Below, in pieces: positions 8,507 to 17,311 of a stretch of 64,000 nt of DNA. The translations under genes were made by a program, and so were the position numbers. The stretch is from Methylomonas paludis (lineage in GTDB: Bacteria > Pseudomonadota > Gammaproteobacteria > Methylococcales > Methylomonadaceae): contig NZ_CP073754.1 in assembly GCF_018734325.1 (NCBI RefSeq), forward strand, positions 620,001 to 684,000. Reading direction: 5' to 3'. Each line of letters opens with the position of its first letter. Position 1 is the stretch's first letter. A model generated the notes under the pieces. That model ran no database searches, was not told the origin of the DNA, and worked only from the letters and a program-made list of their open reading frames with translations.

Positions 8507-10352
8507 CAGGCTTGGCTTTTTTAGGATTCAGATAGGCATCAATAATTTCGCCGGCTATCGGCGCCGCTACCGAGCCACCGTGGCCACCATGTTCTGCAAT
8601 AACTGCCACGGCAATCTGTGGATCGTGCACCGGGGCAAATGAGATGAATAAGGCGTGGTCGCGCATTTTAAAATCAATGGCGTCCTCATTATATTTTTCT
8701 TCCTGTTTAATGGTAAATACCTGGGCGGTACCGGTTTTGCCGGCGATTTGATAACCCACCGCTTTATCCAGCTTACCAGCAGTACCGCGTGCTCCATGCA
8801 CCACATTAGTCATGGCCAGAATAATATTGTCCACATTTTGTTCTTTCAGGGGGATTACTTCATCGGGCAGTAATTCAATCGAATCGGCATAGTCGGCATT
8901 GATAATCTGTTGCACCAGATGCGGCGTAATCACCTTGCCGTGATTGGCCAGCGTAGCCACCGCTTTAGCCAACTGTAACGGTGTGGCCTGCATATAGCCC
9001 TGACCAATACCTGTGATTAAAGTTTCACCCGGATACCAGGCCTGATTGCGATTGGCCTTTTTCCATTCCTTGGACGGCAATAAGCCATCCACTTCGCCAA
9101 CCAGATCAATGCCGGTGCGTTTACCAAACCCAAATTTGTCCAGAAACTCATGTATGCGGTCTATGCCCAGCGCCAGCGCCAGATCATAAAAATACACGTC
9201 ACAGGATTGGGTGATGGCCTCGTTCATATCCACTACTCCGTGGCCCCATTTTTTCCAGTCCCGGTATTTATGTTCTACATTGGGTAGCCGATAATAACCA
9301 GGGCAAAACAAACGATGACCAAAATCGGCAACACCGTATTCCAGACCAGCCAATCCCAGAAATGGTTTCACCGTTGATCCGGGCGGATATTGGCCGCGCA
9401 GAGCCCGGTTGTACAGGGGTTGATCCGGCGAATCCTGCAAGGCCTTATAGTCCTTGGCGGAAATGCCAGACACAAATGGATTGGGGTCAAAGCCTGGCCG
9501 GCTGGCAAACACTAAAACCCCGCCGGTCTTGATGTCTATTGCTACTGCAGCCCCGTTGAATTCACCCAGAGCATCGTAAGCAATTTTTTGCAGATCGATA
9601 TCCAGCGTCAAATAGATATTGGCTCCGGCTATCGGCTCAGTAGTGGATACGGTATTAACCGCTCTAGCCTGGGCATTGGTCTCAATTTCTGCATAGCCGG
9701 CGGTACCGTGCAGCTGGTTTTCATAGTTTTTTTCGATACCGTTCTTACCGATGAAATCGGTGCCACGGTATTCAGCGATGGGCAGAACTTTTAATTCCTG
9801 CTCATTGATTCTACCGACATAACCCACCACATGCGCGGCCAGATCGGCATAAGGATAATAACGCACCAGTCTGGCATAAACATCCACACCGGGAAAATAC
9901 GGGCGCACCACCGCAAATTTCGCCACATCCTCTTCAGTCAGATTTTGCAGTAAGGGTGTGGTGGTAAATGATTTGTTACGTTTGCGCAGTTTTTGAAACA
10001 AATCAATTTTTTCATCGGAAATATTCAGCAACTGCTGCAGTTTTTGCAGGGTATCGTCCAGATTTTCAATCTGTTCCGGAATCAATTCCAGGCTGTAAGT
10101 CGGCACGTTTTGCGCCAGCATTCGGCCGCGGCGATCATAGATAATGCCGCGAGTCGGCGGCAAAGGTGAAATCTTGATGCGGTTGTCTTTTGATAAGGTG
10201 GCGTAATGCTCATGGCCGACAATCTGTAGATACACCAAACGCACGACCAGACCGGCAATCAACAGCATAATCAGCACGAAAGCGGCGACGACACGGCTTA
10301 AAAAAATCCGGTTTTCCGCCAGAGAATCTTTGATGGCAAACTTTCTATCCAT
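8496..10352 (-). CDS. mrdA: Penicillin-binding protein 2 (elongation transpeptidase)
   Basis: 618 residues: a short cytoplasmic start, one transmembrane segment (about residues 20-42), a dimerisation/pedestal domain (PTRGIIYDRRGRMLAQNVPT) and the transpeptidase domain. The active-site Ser sits in YPPGSTVKP (about residue 327), the SxN-type motif is SCD in ITQSCDVYFYD, and KTGTAQVF is near residue 540. It crosslinks new wall peptides during elongation with RodA as glycosyltransferase. It starts 6 bases after mreD and overlaps rodA, so mreBCD, mrdA, rodA and mltB form one expression unit. Confidence 0.97.
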   Translation of the reverse strand: MDRKFAIKDSLAENRIFLSRVVAAFVLIMLLIAGLVVRLVYLQIVGHEHYATLSKDNRIKISPLPPTRGIIYDRRGRMLAQNVPTYSLELIPEQIENLDDTLQKLQQLLNISDEKIDLFQKLRKRNKSFTTTPLLQNLTEEDVAKFAVVRPYFPGVDVYARLVRYYPYADLAAHVVGYVGRINEQELKVLPIAEYRGTDFIGKNGIEKNYENQLHGTAGYAEIETNAQARAVNTVSTTEPIAGANIYLTLDIDLQKIAYDALGEFNGAAVAIDIKTGGVLVFASRPGFDPNPFVSGISAKDYKALQDSPDQPLYNRALRGQYPPGSTVKPFLGLAGLEYGVADFGHRLFCPGYYRLPNVEHKYRDWKKWGHGVVDMNEAITQSCDVYFYDLALALGIDRIHEFLDKFGFGKRTGIDLVGEVDGLLPSKEWKKANRNQAWYPGETLITGIGQGYMQATPLQLAKAVATLANHGKVITPHLVQQIINADYADSIELLPDEVIPLKEQNVDNIILAMTNVVHGARGTAGKLDKAVGYQIAGKTGTAQVFTIKQEEKYNEDAIDFKMRDHALFISFAPVHDPQIAVAVIAEHGGHGGSVAAPIAGEIIDAYLNPKKAKPDEK

Positions 10353-10358
10353 ACAGCA

Positions 10359-10847
10359 TCAGGCGATACGCGTTACCACGCGGATATAACGCATCACCCC
10401 AAATACCAGCGGCCAAACCAACGCCGCGCTGATCACCGGATACCAAAAATCATAGGATAAGCGGTTGCCAGCTTTCATGCTTTCTGTGCCGAAAATAATG
10501 CTTTCCGAGCCTAACACACAAAAAAACACAAACACACATTGCTGAATGATCGGAAATTGGCGCAGCCGCCGGTGTTCACGAATGCTAAAGTAAGCCATCA
10601 AGGCATAAATCAAGGCATATTGCCCCAAAAGCCGCCCGGTCAATACATCAGTCAGCAAGCCCACCCACCAGGCGGTAAACACCCCAAACCGTTCCGGCAA
10701 GGCAATACACCAGTAGATCAGTACCAGCAATACCCAGTCCGGATTAAACGGGTCCAGGCTGGGCCAGATGGAGGTTACGCGCAATATCATCGCTGCGGCG
10801 ATGGTCAGCATGTAGTAAAAATAGGCAAAAGCGTCAGGGCGCGGCAT
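10359..10847 (-). CDS. mreD: Rod shape-determining protein MreD
   Basis: About 162 residues from the ATG at 10847 (MPRPDAFAYFYYML..). An earlier ATG at 10892 would add 15 residues that do not resemble MreD and would overlap mreC by 59 bases instead of 14. The protein is a small polytopic membrane protein with about five helices; LDPFNPDWVLLVLIYWCIALP is the conserved MreD core, and RLLGQYALIYALMAY follows. It links MreC with the elongation machinery at the inner membrane. Translation is probably coupled to mreC. Confidence 0.9.
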   Translation of the reverse strand: MPRPDAFAYFYYMLTIAAAMILRVTSIWPSLDPFNPDWVLLVLIYWCIALPERFGVFTAWWVGLLTDVLTGRLLGQYALIYALMAYFSIREHRRLRQFPIIQQCVFVFFCVLGSESIIFGTESMKAGNRLSYDFWYPVISAALVWPLVFGVMRYIRVVTRIA

Positions 10848-11727
10848 GGCTGGACTCAGAACCGGTCGATGGTTTGGCTTGATCGTGTTCACCCAGCACT
10901 ACTGGCGTGGTATCGCTCCACACAATCAAAAATTCGCGGCTGGAATCCAGTTGCGCTTTAGGCGTGGCGTAAATATTGGCAAAGGATTTATCCGGTCTGG
11001 CTTCAAACTTGTCCACCACTGCCACCGGATAACCGGCTGGAAAACCCCCGCCCAGACCCGATGTGACCAGCAAATCGCCCGGCACAATATCGGCATTATT
11101 GGCCAGAAACGGCAAATGCAGACGATTGGGCTGGCCGGTGCCGAAGGCAATTGTCCGCAAACCATTACGGTTCACTTCCACCGGAATGGCGTGATTGGGG
11201 TCGGTAATCAGCATGACTTCAGAGGTGTTGGGCAAGGCCCTGATTACCTGGCCGACGATGCCGTTGGCATCCAGTACCGGCTGTTTAGGGTGGACACCAA
11301 AGCGGGTGCCTTTGTTGACCACCACGGTATGTTCATAAGGTTCCAGCTTCACAGACAACAGCTCGGCCACCAGCACCTGTTCGCCAAGTTGAAAAGAATT
11401 TTCCAGCAGCAGGCGCAAGCGGATGTTTTCTTTTTCCAGTGCCGCCAGTTTCAGCAGCTTGCCGTCGTTAATCAGCTGTATTTCTTTCAGGCGCTGATTC
11501 TCCTTTTGTAATTCCACATAAGAAATTACAGTGCTGGATAGCCGGTGGATAGTGTCAGCCGGAAGACTTGCCAGATTTTGTAGAGGGTAAACAGCAAAAG
11601 CCAGCAAGGAACGCAAAGAGTTCAGTTTAGCGCCGCGATAATCGATCACCAGTAGCGTAATCGATACCAGTACGGCCACCAGCAGACGTGTATTTAAGGA
11701 AGGCCCGGTAGCAAATAAGAGTTTTAT
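10834..11727 (-). CDS. mreC: Rod shape-determining protein MreC, apparent ATA start
   Basis: The canonical-start version begins at a GTG at 11679, but the 16 codons before it encode KLLFATGPSLNTRLL after the first codon, the conserved MreC N-terminus (K.LF..GPS...RL). In-frame codons upstream run back to a stop without ATG, GTG or TTG at the right place. An ATA at 11725-11727 has a GAGG seven bases upstream, so ATA (read as initiator Met) is the best start, giving 297 residues. The rest shows one membrane helix, a coiled coil (about residues 75-120) and the paired beta-barrel region (PVLDANGIVGQV, VTSGLGGGFPAGYPVAVV). MreC is a periplasmic scaffold activating PBP2/RodA. A sequencing error at the first codon is the alternative. 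Confidence 0.93.
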   Translation of the reverse strand: MKLLFATGPSLNTRLLVAVLVSITLLVIDYRGAKLNSLRSLLAFAVYPLQNLASLPADTIHRLSSTVISYVELQKENQRLKEIQLINDGKLLKLAALEKENIRLRLLLENSFQLGEQVLVAELLSVKLEPYEHTVVVNKGTRFGVHPKQPVLDANGIVGQVIRALPNTSEVMLITDPNHAIPVEVNRNGLRTIAFGTGQPNRLHLPFLANNADIVPGDLLVTSGLGGGFPAGYPVAVVDKFEARPDKSFANIYATPKAQLDSSREFLIVWSDTTPVVLGEHDQAKPSTGSESSHAAP

Positions 11728-11847
11728 AGTACAACCTCAAACAATCAGTAATAAAATGCCGTGTCAGCAGGGATGAACAGCTTCCCAGTCCTGGCTTGGG
11801 CTACCGTGCTGAGCTTGGAGTTCCTTATCTTGCCGGGCCGGGTGGGT

Positions 11848-12903
<1,056 letters not shown>

Positions 12904-13158
12904 CTACACAGAAAATCCCACTACTTTAACAATCAAGCAGGCAGTTGGGCAAGATATAAAGTATTATATAGCGTTTCGCAGAGTAAAATATAGCAAGTGC
13001 ACTGCAAAATTCGGCAAGCGAAATCATGCCTAGGCGCAAGCAGGCATTCTTGCTGGTGTGCCCGCTGCTGTGTTTAAACCTCGGTTGCGTACCGGCGGCA
13101 GTCTGCCGGCTGAAATTACCCTGCATTGCCTAAATATAGTAAAACTTGGAGCCCAGCC

Positions 13159-13446
13159 ATGTCCTTGACTGCTGATGATGTCAAAAAAATTGCCCACCTG
13201 GCCAGACTGGGTATTGCTGCTGATGATATAGCACAATATGCAGACGATTTAACCGGCATACTGAATTTAATGACCCAAATGGGTCAATTACCCACAGCTG
13301 GTGTACTACCCATGTCGCATCCGTTGGATCAGACCCAGCGCCTGCGTGACGATGTGGTCAGCGAAACCGATCAGCACCGGCATTTCCAGAGTATAGCCCC
13401 GCAAACTGAGGCTGGTCTGTATCTGGTGCCAAAAGTAATTGATTAA
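13159..13446 (+). CDS. gatC: Asp-tRNA(Asn)/Glu-tRNA(Gln) amidotransferase subunit C
   Basis: 95 residues from the ATG at 13159, which has a GGAG eight bases upstream; an earlier in-frame ATG at 13126 would add eleven unrelated residues. The small helical GatC pattern is intact: [18 protein letters not shown], then [31 protein letters not shown] and the C-terminal [13 protein letters not shown]. GatC stabilises the GatA-GatB complex. First gene of gatCAB, divergent from mreB. Confidence 0.95.
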   Translation: MSLTADDVKKIAHLARLGIAADDIAQYADDLTGILNLMTQMGQLPTAGVLPMSHPLDQTQRLRDDVVSETDQHRHFQSIAPQTEAGLYLVPKVID

Positions 13447-13454
13447 GGACAAAT

Positions 13455-14906
13455 ATGCACAACAAGACTCTTACCGATCTGGCGACTGGTCTGCGCCAAA
13501 AAAAGTTTTCCAGTGTCGAACTAACCCAGGCATTTCTGGCCCGCATTCAAAAATATCGCGACCTCAATACCTTTATTACTGTCAGCCCGGAAACCGCGCT
13601 GCTACAGGCGAAGGCGGCCGATAAGGCTTTGGCCGCTGGTGTGGCCGGGCCTTTAACCGGTATCCCGATAGCGCATAAAGATATTTTTTGTACCCAAGGC
13701 ATTAAAACCAGTTGCGGTTCCAAAATGCTGGATAACTTTATTGCCCCATACGATGCCACAGTGGTGGAAAAATTTAATCTGGCCGGTACTGTGACCCTGG
13801 GCAAATTGAATATGGATGAATTTGCCATGGGTTCTTCCAATGAAACCAGTTTCTATGGGCCGGTACGCAATCCCTGGAACGAAAACCTGGTGCCTGGTGG
13901 CTCTTCCGGTGGTTCCGCTGCTGCAGTAGCTGCCGGGCTGGTGCCGGCGGCTACCGGTACTGATACCGGTGGATCGATCCGTCAGCCGGCCGCATTATGC
14001 GGCATAACCGGTCTTAAACCCACTTATGGCAGGGTCTCGCGTTACGGCATGATAGCCTACGCCTCCAGTCTTGATCAGGGTGGGCCGATGACCCGCAATG
14101 CGGCCGATGCCGCTGCTTTATTGCAAGTTATGGCTGGTTTTGATCCTAAAGACTCCACCAGTGCCGATACCCCGGTGCCGGATTACAGTGCCGGTTTACA
14201 GGATAGTTTGCAAGGTCTGAAGATTGGTCTGCCCGCTGAGTTTTTTAGCGCTGATCTCGATCCTGAAATTGCTGCCCTGATTCAGGCGGCGATCAGTGAA
14301 TACGAAAAACTCGGTGCGCAAATTAAAGAAGTCTCCATGCCCAATTTAAGCCATGCCATACCGGCTTATTATGTAATCGCTTCAGCAGAATGTTCCTCTA
14401 ATCTGTCTCGTTTTGACGGCGTACGTTTTGGTTATCGCTGCCAGAAACCGGCAGATCTGAGTGATTTGTATACCCGTTCGCGTGGTGAGGCCTTTGGGGC
14501 TGAAGTCAAACGTAGAATTTTGATGGGTACTTATGCGCTGTCGGCCGGTTATTACGATGCCTATTATCTGAAAGCCCAGCAGGTACGGCGCTTAATTAGT
14601 GAAGATTTTAAGCGGGCACTCAGTGAGGTGGATGTGTTGATGGGGCCGGTTACGCCTAGCGTTGCCTTCAGTCTGGGCGAAAAAACCGGCGATCCGATTC
14701 AGATGTATTTGTCGGATATTTACACCATAGCCATCAATCTGGCTGGATTACCGGCCATGTCCATTCCAGCTGGTTTCATAGACACCAAACCGGTTGGCCT
14801 GCACATTATTGGTAATTATTTCAGTGAAGCGCGTTTGCTTAATATTGCTCATCAATACCAGCAAGCCACGGACTGGCATGTGCAAACGCCGCGTGGTTAT
14901 AAATAA
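13455..14906 (+). CDS. gatA: Asp-tRNA(Asn)/Glu-tRNA(Gln) amidotransferase subunit A
   Basis: 483 residues of the amidase-signature family. The Ser-cisSer-Lys triad is visible: Lys in PIAHKDIF, the Ser-rich loop [15 protein letters not shown], and the nucleophile region [15 protein letters not shown]. It hydrolyses glutamine and passes ammonia to GatB, which amidates Glu- or Asp-charged tRNA. It starts eight bases after gatC. Having gatCAB implies indirect synthesis of Gln-tRNA and/or Asn-tRNA. Confidence 0.97.
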   Translation: MHNKTLTDLATGLRQKKFSSVELTQAFLARIQKYRDLNTFITVSPETALLQAKAADKALAAGVAGPLTGIPIAHKDIFCTQGIKTSCGSKMLDNFIAPYDATVVEKFNLAGTVTLGKLNMDEFAMGSSNETSFYGPVRNPWNENLVPGGSSGGSAAAVAAGLVPAATGTDTGGSIRQPAALCGITGLKPTYGRVSRYGMIAYASSLDQGGPMTRNAADAAALLQVMAGFDPKDSTSADTPVPDYSAGLQDSLQGLKIGLPAEFFSADLDPEIAALIQAAISEYEKLGAQIKEVSMPNLSHAIPAYYVIASAECSSNLSRFDGVRFGYRCQKPADLSDLYTRSRGEAFGAEVKRRILMGTYALSAGYYDAYYLKAQQVRRLISEDFKRALSEVDVLMGPVTPSVAFSLGEKTGDPIQMYLSDIYTIAINLAGLPAMSIPAGFIDTKPVGLHIIGNYFSEARLLNIAHQYQQATDWHVQTPRGYK

Positions 14907-14961
14907 GCCTTAACCGGAAAACCTGAGCCAGGTTGTTGCCGAATACAGCGAGGAAAAAACT

Positions 14962-16404
14962 ATGAATTCACAATGGGAAGCCGTTATCGGCCTGGAAATC
15001 CACACCCAGTTGGCCACCAAATCCAAAATCTTTTCTGGAGCCGCCACTGCTTACGGAGCCGAACCCAATAGTCAGGCTTGTGCCGTTGATTTGGGTTTGC
15101 CTGGCGTATTGCCGGTATTAAACCGTGAGGCAGTGCGTATGGCTGTTACCTTTGGTTTGGCTATTGATGCCGAAATTGCACCGCAATCGATATTTGCCCG
15201 CAAAAACTATTTTTACCCTGATTTACCCAAGGGCTATCAAATCAGCCAGTTTGAACTGCCGATAGTCGGCAAAGGTTATCTGGATATTGAAGTTGATGGT
15301 GAACAAAAACGCATTGGTATCACCAGAGCCCATCTGGAAGAAGATGCCGGTAAATCTTTGCATGAAGATTTTCATGGTTTGAGCGGTATAGACTTAAATC
15401 GGGCCGGCACACCTTTGCTGGAAATCGTCTCAGAACCTGATTTGCGTTCCGCCAAGGAAGCCGTAGCCTATATGCGCCAGCTCCATGAGCTGGTGCGCTA
15501 TCTGGAGATCTGCGACGGCAATATGCAGGAAGGTTCGTTTCGCTGTGATGCCAATGTCTCGGTCAAGCCCAAAAGTCAAACCGAATACGGGGTACGGGTG
15601 GAAATTAAAAACATCAATTCCTTTAAATTTGTCGAAAAAGCCATCAATTACGAAATAGAGCGGCATATCGATGTATTGGAAGGCGGTGGCCGTATCATTC
15701 AGGAAACCCGGCTGTATGATGCGAACAAAGATGAAACCCGTTCCATGCGCAGCAAGGAAGAGGCCAACGACTATCGCTATTTTCCTGATCCCGATTTATT
15801 GCCGGTTATTGTCGAAGAAGCACTGAAAACTGAAATTCGCGCCACTTTGCCGGAACTGCCGCACGTTAAAAAGCAGCGTTTTATTGAACAATATGGGCTA
15901 GATACAGAAACAGCAGGCATCCTGACCTCGTCACGGGAACTGGCTGATTATTATGAAGCGCTGGTTAAAGAATCCGGTGTGGAAGCCAAGCTGTGCAGTA
16001 ACTGGCTAAGCGGCGATGTCCTGGGTGCCTTGAACAAAGCTGGGCTGGAAATCAGCCACAGCCCGGTAGACAGTCTGCGTCTGGCCGGATTGCTGAAGCG
16101 CATAGCCGATAACACCATTTCCGGGAAAATTGCCAAACAGGTGTTCGATAAAATGTGGCACAGTCAGCTCAGCGCTGATGAAATTATCGAGCAGGATGGT
16201 TTGGTGCAAATCACCGATACCGGCGCAATTGAAGCTATTATCGACGCCATCATTGCCGCAAACCCAGGTCAGGTTGAGCAATATCGTAGCGGCAAAGACA
16301 AGGTATTCGGATTCTTTGTCGGGCAAGTCATGAAGCAGACTCAGGGCAAAGCTAACCCTGCTGAAGTTAACAAAATGCTGATTGCCAAACTGACTGGGAA
16401 TTGA
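14962..16404 (+). CDS. gatB: Asp-tRNA(Asn)/Glu-tRNA(Gln) amidotransferase subunit B
   Basis: 480 residues. Conserved GatB blocks: [101 protein letters not shown] and [18 protein letters not shown]. The C-terminal YqeY-like tail (about residues 330-480) binds tRNA. It performs ATP-dependent activation and transamidation of the misacylated tRNA. It follows gatA by 55 bases and completes the operon. Confidence 0.98.
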   Translation: MNSQWEAVIGLEIHTQLATKSKIFSGAATAYGAEPNSQACAVDLGLPGVLPVLNREAVRMAVTFGLAIDAEIAPQSIFARKNYFYPDLPKGYQISQFELPIVGKGYLDIEVDGEQKRIGITRAHLEEDAGKSLHEDFHGLSGIDLNRAGTPLLEIVSEPDLRSAKEAVAYMRQLHELVRYLEICDGNMQEGSFRCDANVSVKPKSQTEYGVRVEIKNINSFKFVEKAINYEIERHIDVLEGGGRIIQETRLYDANKDETRSMRSKEEANDYRYFPDPDLLPVIVEEALKTEIRATLPELPHVKKQRFIEQYGLDTETAGILTSSRELADYYEALVKESGVEAKLCSNWLSGDVLGALNKAGLEISHSPVDSLRLAGLLKRIADNTISGKIAKQVFDKMWHSQLSADEIIEQDGLVQITDTGAIEAIIDAIIAANPGQVEQYRSGKDKVFGFFVGQVMKQTQGKANPAEVNKMLIAKLTGN

Positions 16405-16491
16405 TAATAACCGGGCTAGGTAAGCTTGATTTCGTGTTGCTGAATCGAGGCTGAATAATTACCACTTACTAATCTTAAACAAAGCTGATAT

Positions 16492-16878
16492 ATGAGCCGT
16501 CAGATACCGTTCCAACTGGAAAATTTTAGCGGGCATTGCGATACCCTGTTGCGGGTTGGTATTGATCCTGGATTGGTTTTGTACACCAATCAACATGCCA
16601 GCAACGGCAAACCGGCGGCCAGATTGCTGGCCGATGCAGACCGCGACATTGTCCAGGCTTATCTAAATGCCCCTAGTGATGAAGTATTCAAACGTCTGGT
16701 GGCTCAGGGCGTATTTCTGGATACCGAATGGGATCGCAATACCAGTAACTGGCAAATCATAGACTTTGCCGGTTGGGAAGTGTTGCATGATGCCTTCAGC
16801 CGTCTACATGCCAAATCCGATAAAGCTTTGCAAACGCTTACCGGCTTATCCGACCGGGACATCCACGAAACCACCTGA
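16492..16878 (+). CDS. Conserved-looking protein of unknown function
   Basis: 128 residues, no signal peptide or membrane helix, mixed alpha/beta composition. Visible stretches include PFQLENFSGHCDTLLRVGID, ARLLADADRDIVQAYLNA, LDTEWDRNTSNWQIIDFAGW and LHDAFSRLHAKSDKALQTL. I do not recognise the family. It lies 87 bases after gatB on the same strand and converges with the secreted-protein gene at 16894. Codon usage is like that of its neighbours, so it is probably a real gene, possibly read through from gatCAB. Confidence 0.7.
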   Translation: MSRQIPFQLENFSGHCDTLLRVGIDPGLVLYTNQHASNGKPAARLLADADRDIVQAYLNAPSDEVFKRLVAQGVFLDTEWDRNTSNWQIIDFAGWEVLHDAFSRLHAKSDKALQTLTGLSDRDIHETT

Positions 16879-16893
16879 AATTTTTACCCCATG

Positions 16894-17238
16894 TTACTGA
16901 ATACTGAACTGAATAATCTGGCAATAACCGTTACTATCACGATTGCTGGATAAAGTAACGGTACTGCCCAGGCTTTTGGCTGTCAGCAATATCGTGGCAT
17001 TCAGTTTGTAATTAATATCGGTATTCAATAAATAGGCGCTGGTATTGGTATTGCCGCACAGAGCCGGTGCATTTTTCAGTGATACTGTAAAAGTGTTGCT
17101 GGAAGCAGCAGTACTTGCCCCCTGAATAATATCAATCTGTCCGCTGACCTGGCCGTCAAAAGCTGTTGCCAGCTGCGGAACCAAAACCGCTGTGATTACA
17201 TAGACTGCCTGCAGTATAGCCGCACGATAGTTTTTCAT
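16894..17238 (-). CDS. Small secreted protein downstream of the sedolisin gene
   Basis: 114 residues from the ATG at 17238, which has GAGG nine bases upstream; longer frames starting at 17340 run into the sedolisin gene. A clear signal peptide (MKNYRAAILQAVYVITAVLV, cleavage near ATA) precedes a beta-rich domain with two Cys (ALCGN and GYCQI) and the pattern AYLLN...ATILLTAKSLGSTVTL. This pattern recalls small secreted proteins with CG....LLTAKASGK..V..C.I, but I cannot assign a function. It starts 73 bases after the sedolisin stop on the same strand, so the two may be co-transcribed. Confidence 0.7.
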   Translation of the reverse strand: MKNYRAAILQAVYVITAVLVPQLATAFDGQVSGQIDIIQGASTAASSNTFTVSLKNAPALCGNTNTSAYLLNTDINYKLNATILLTAKSLGSTVTLSSNRDSNGYCQIIQFSIQ

Positions 17239-17311
17239 TTTTCTCATCCTCTCTGGAAGTTTCCTGGGTTTGCGGTAAGGTATAAAAATTAATACAGGTA
17301 AGCAGCCGTAG

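Noticed and set aside
10846-11511. 221-codon open frame on the plus strand
   Set aside because: It is antisense to mreC and mreD, has no family features and no ribosome binding site; a by-product of the codon usage of the real genes.
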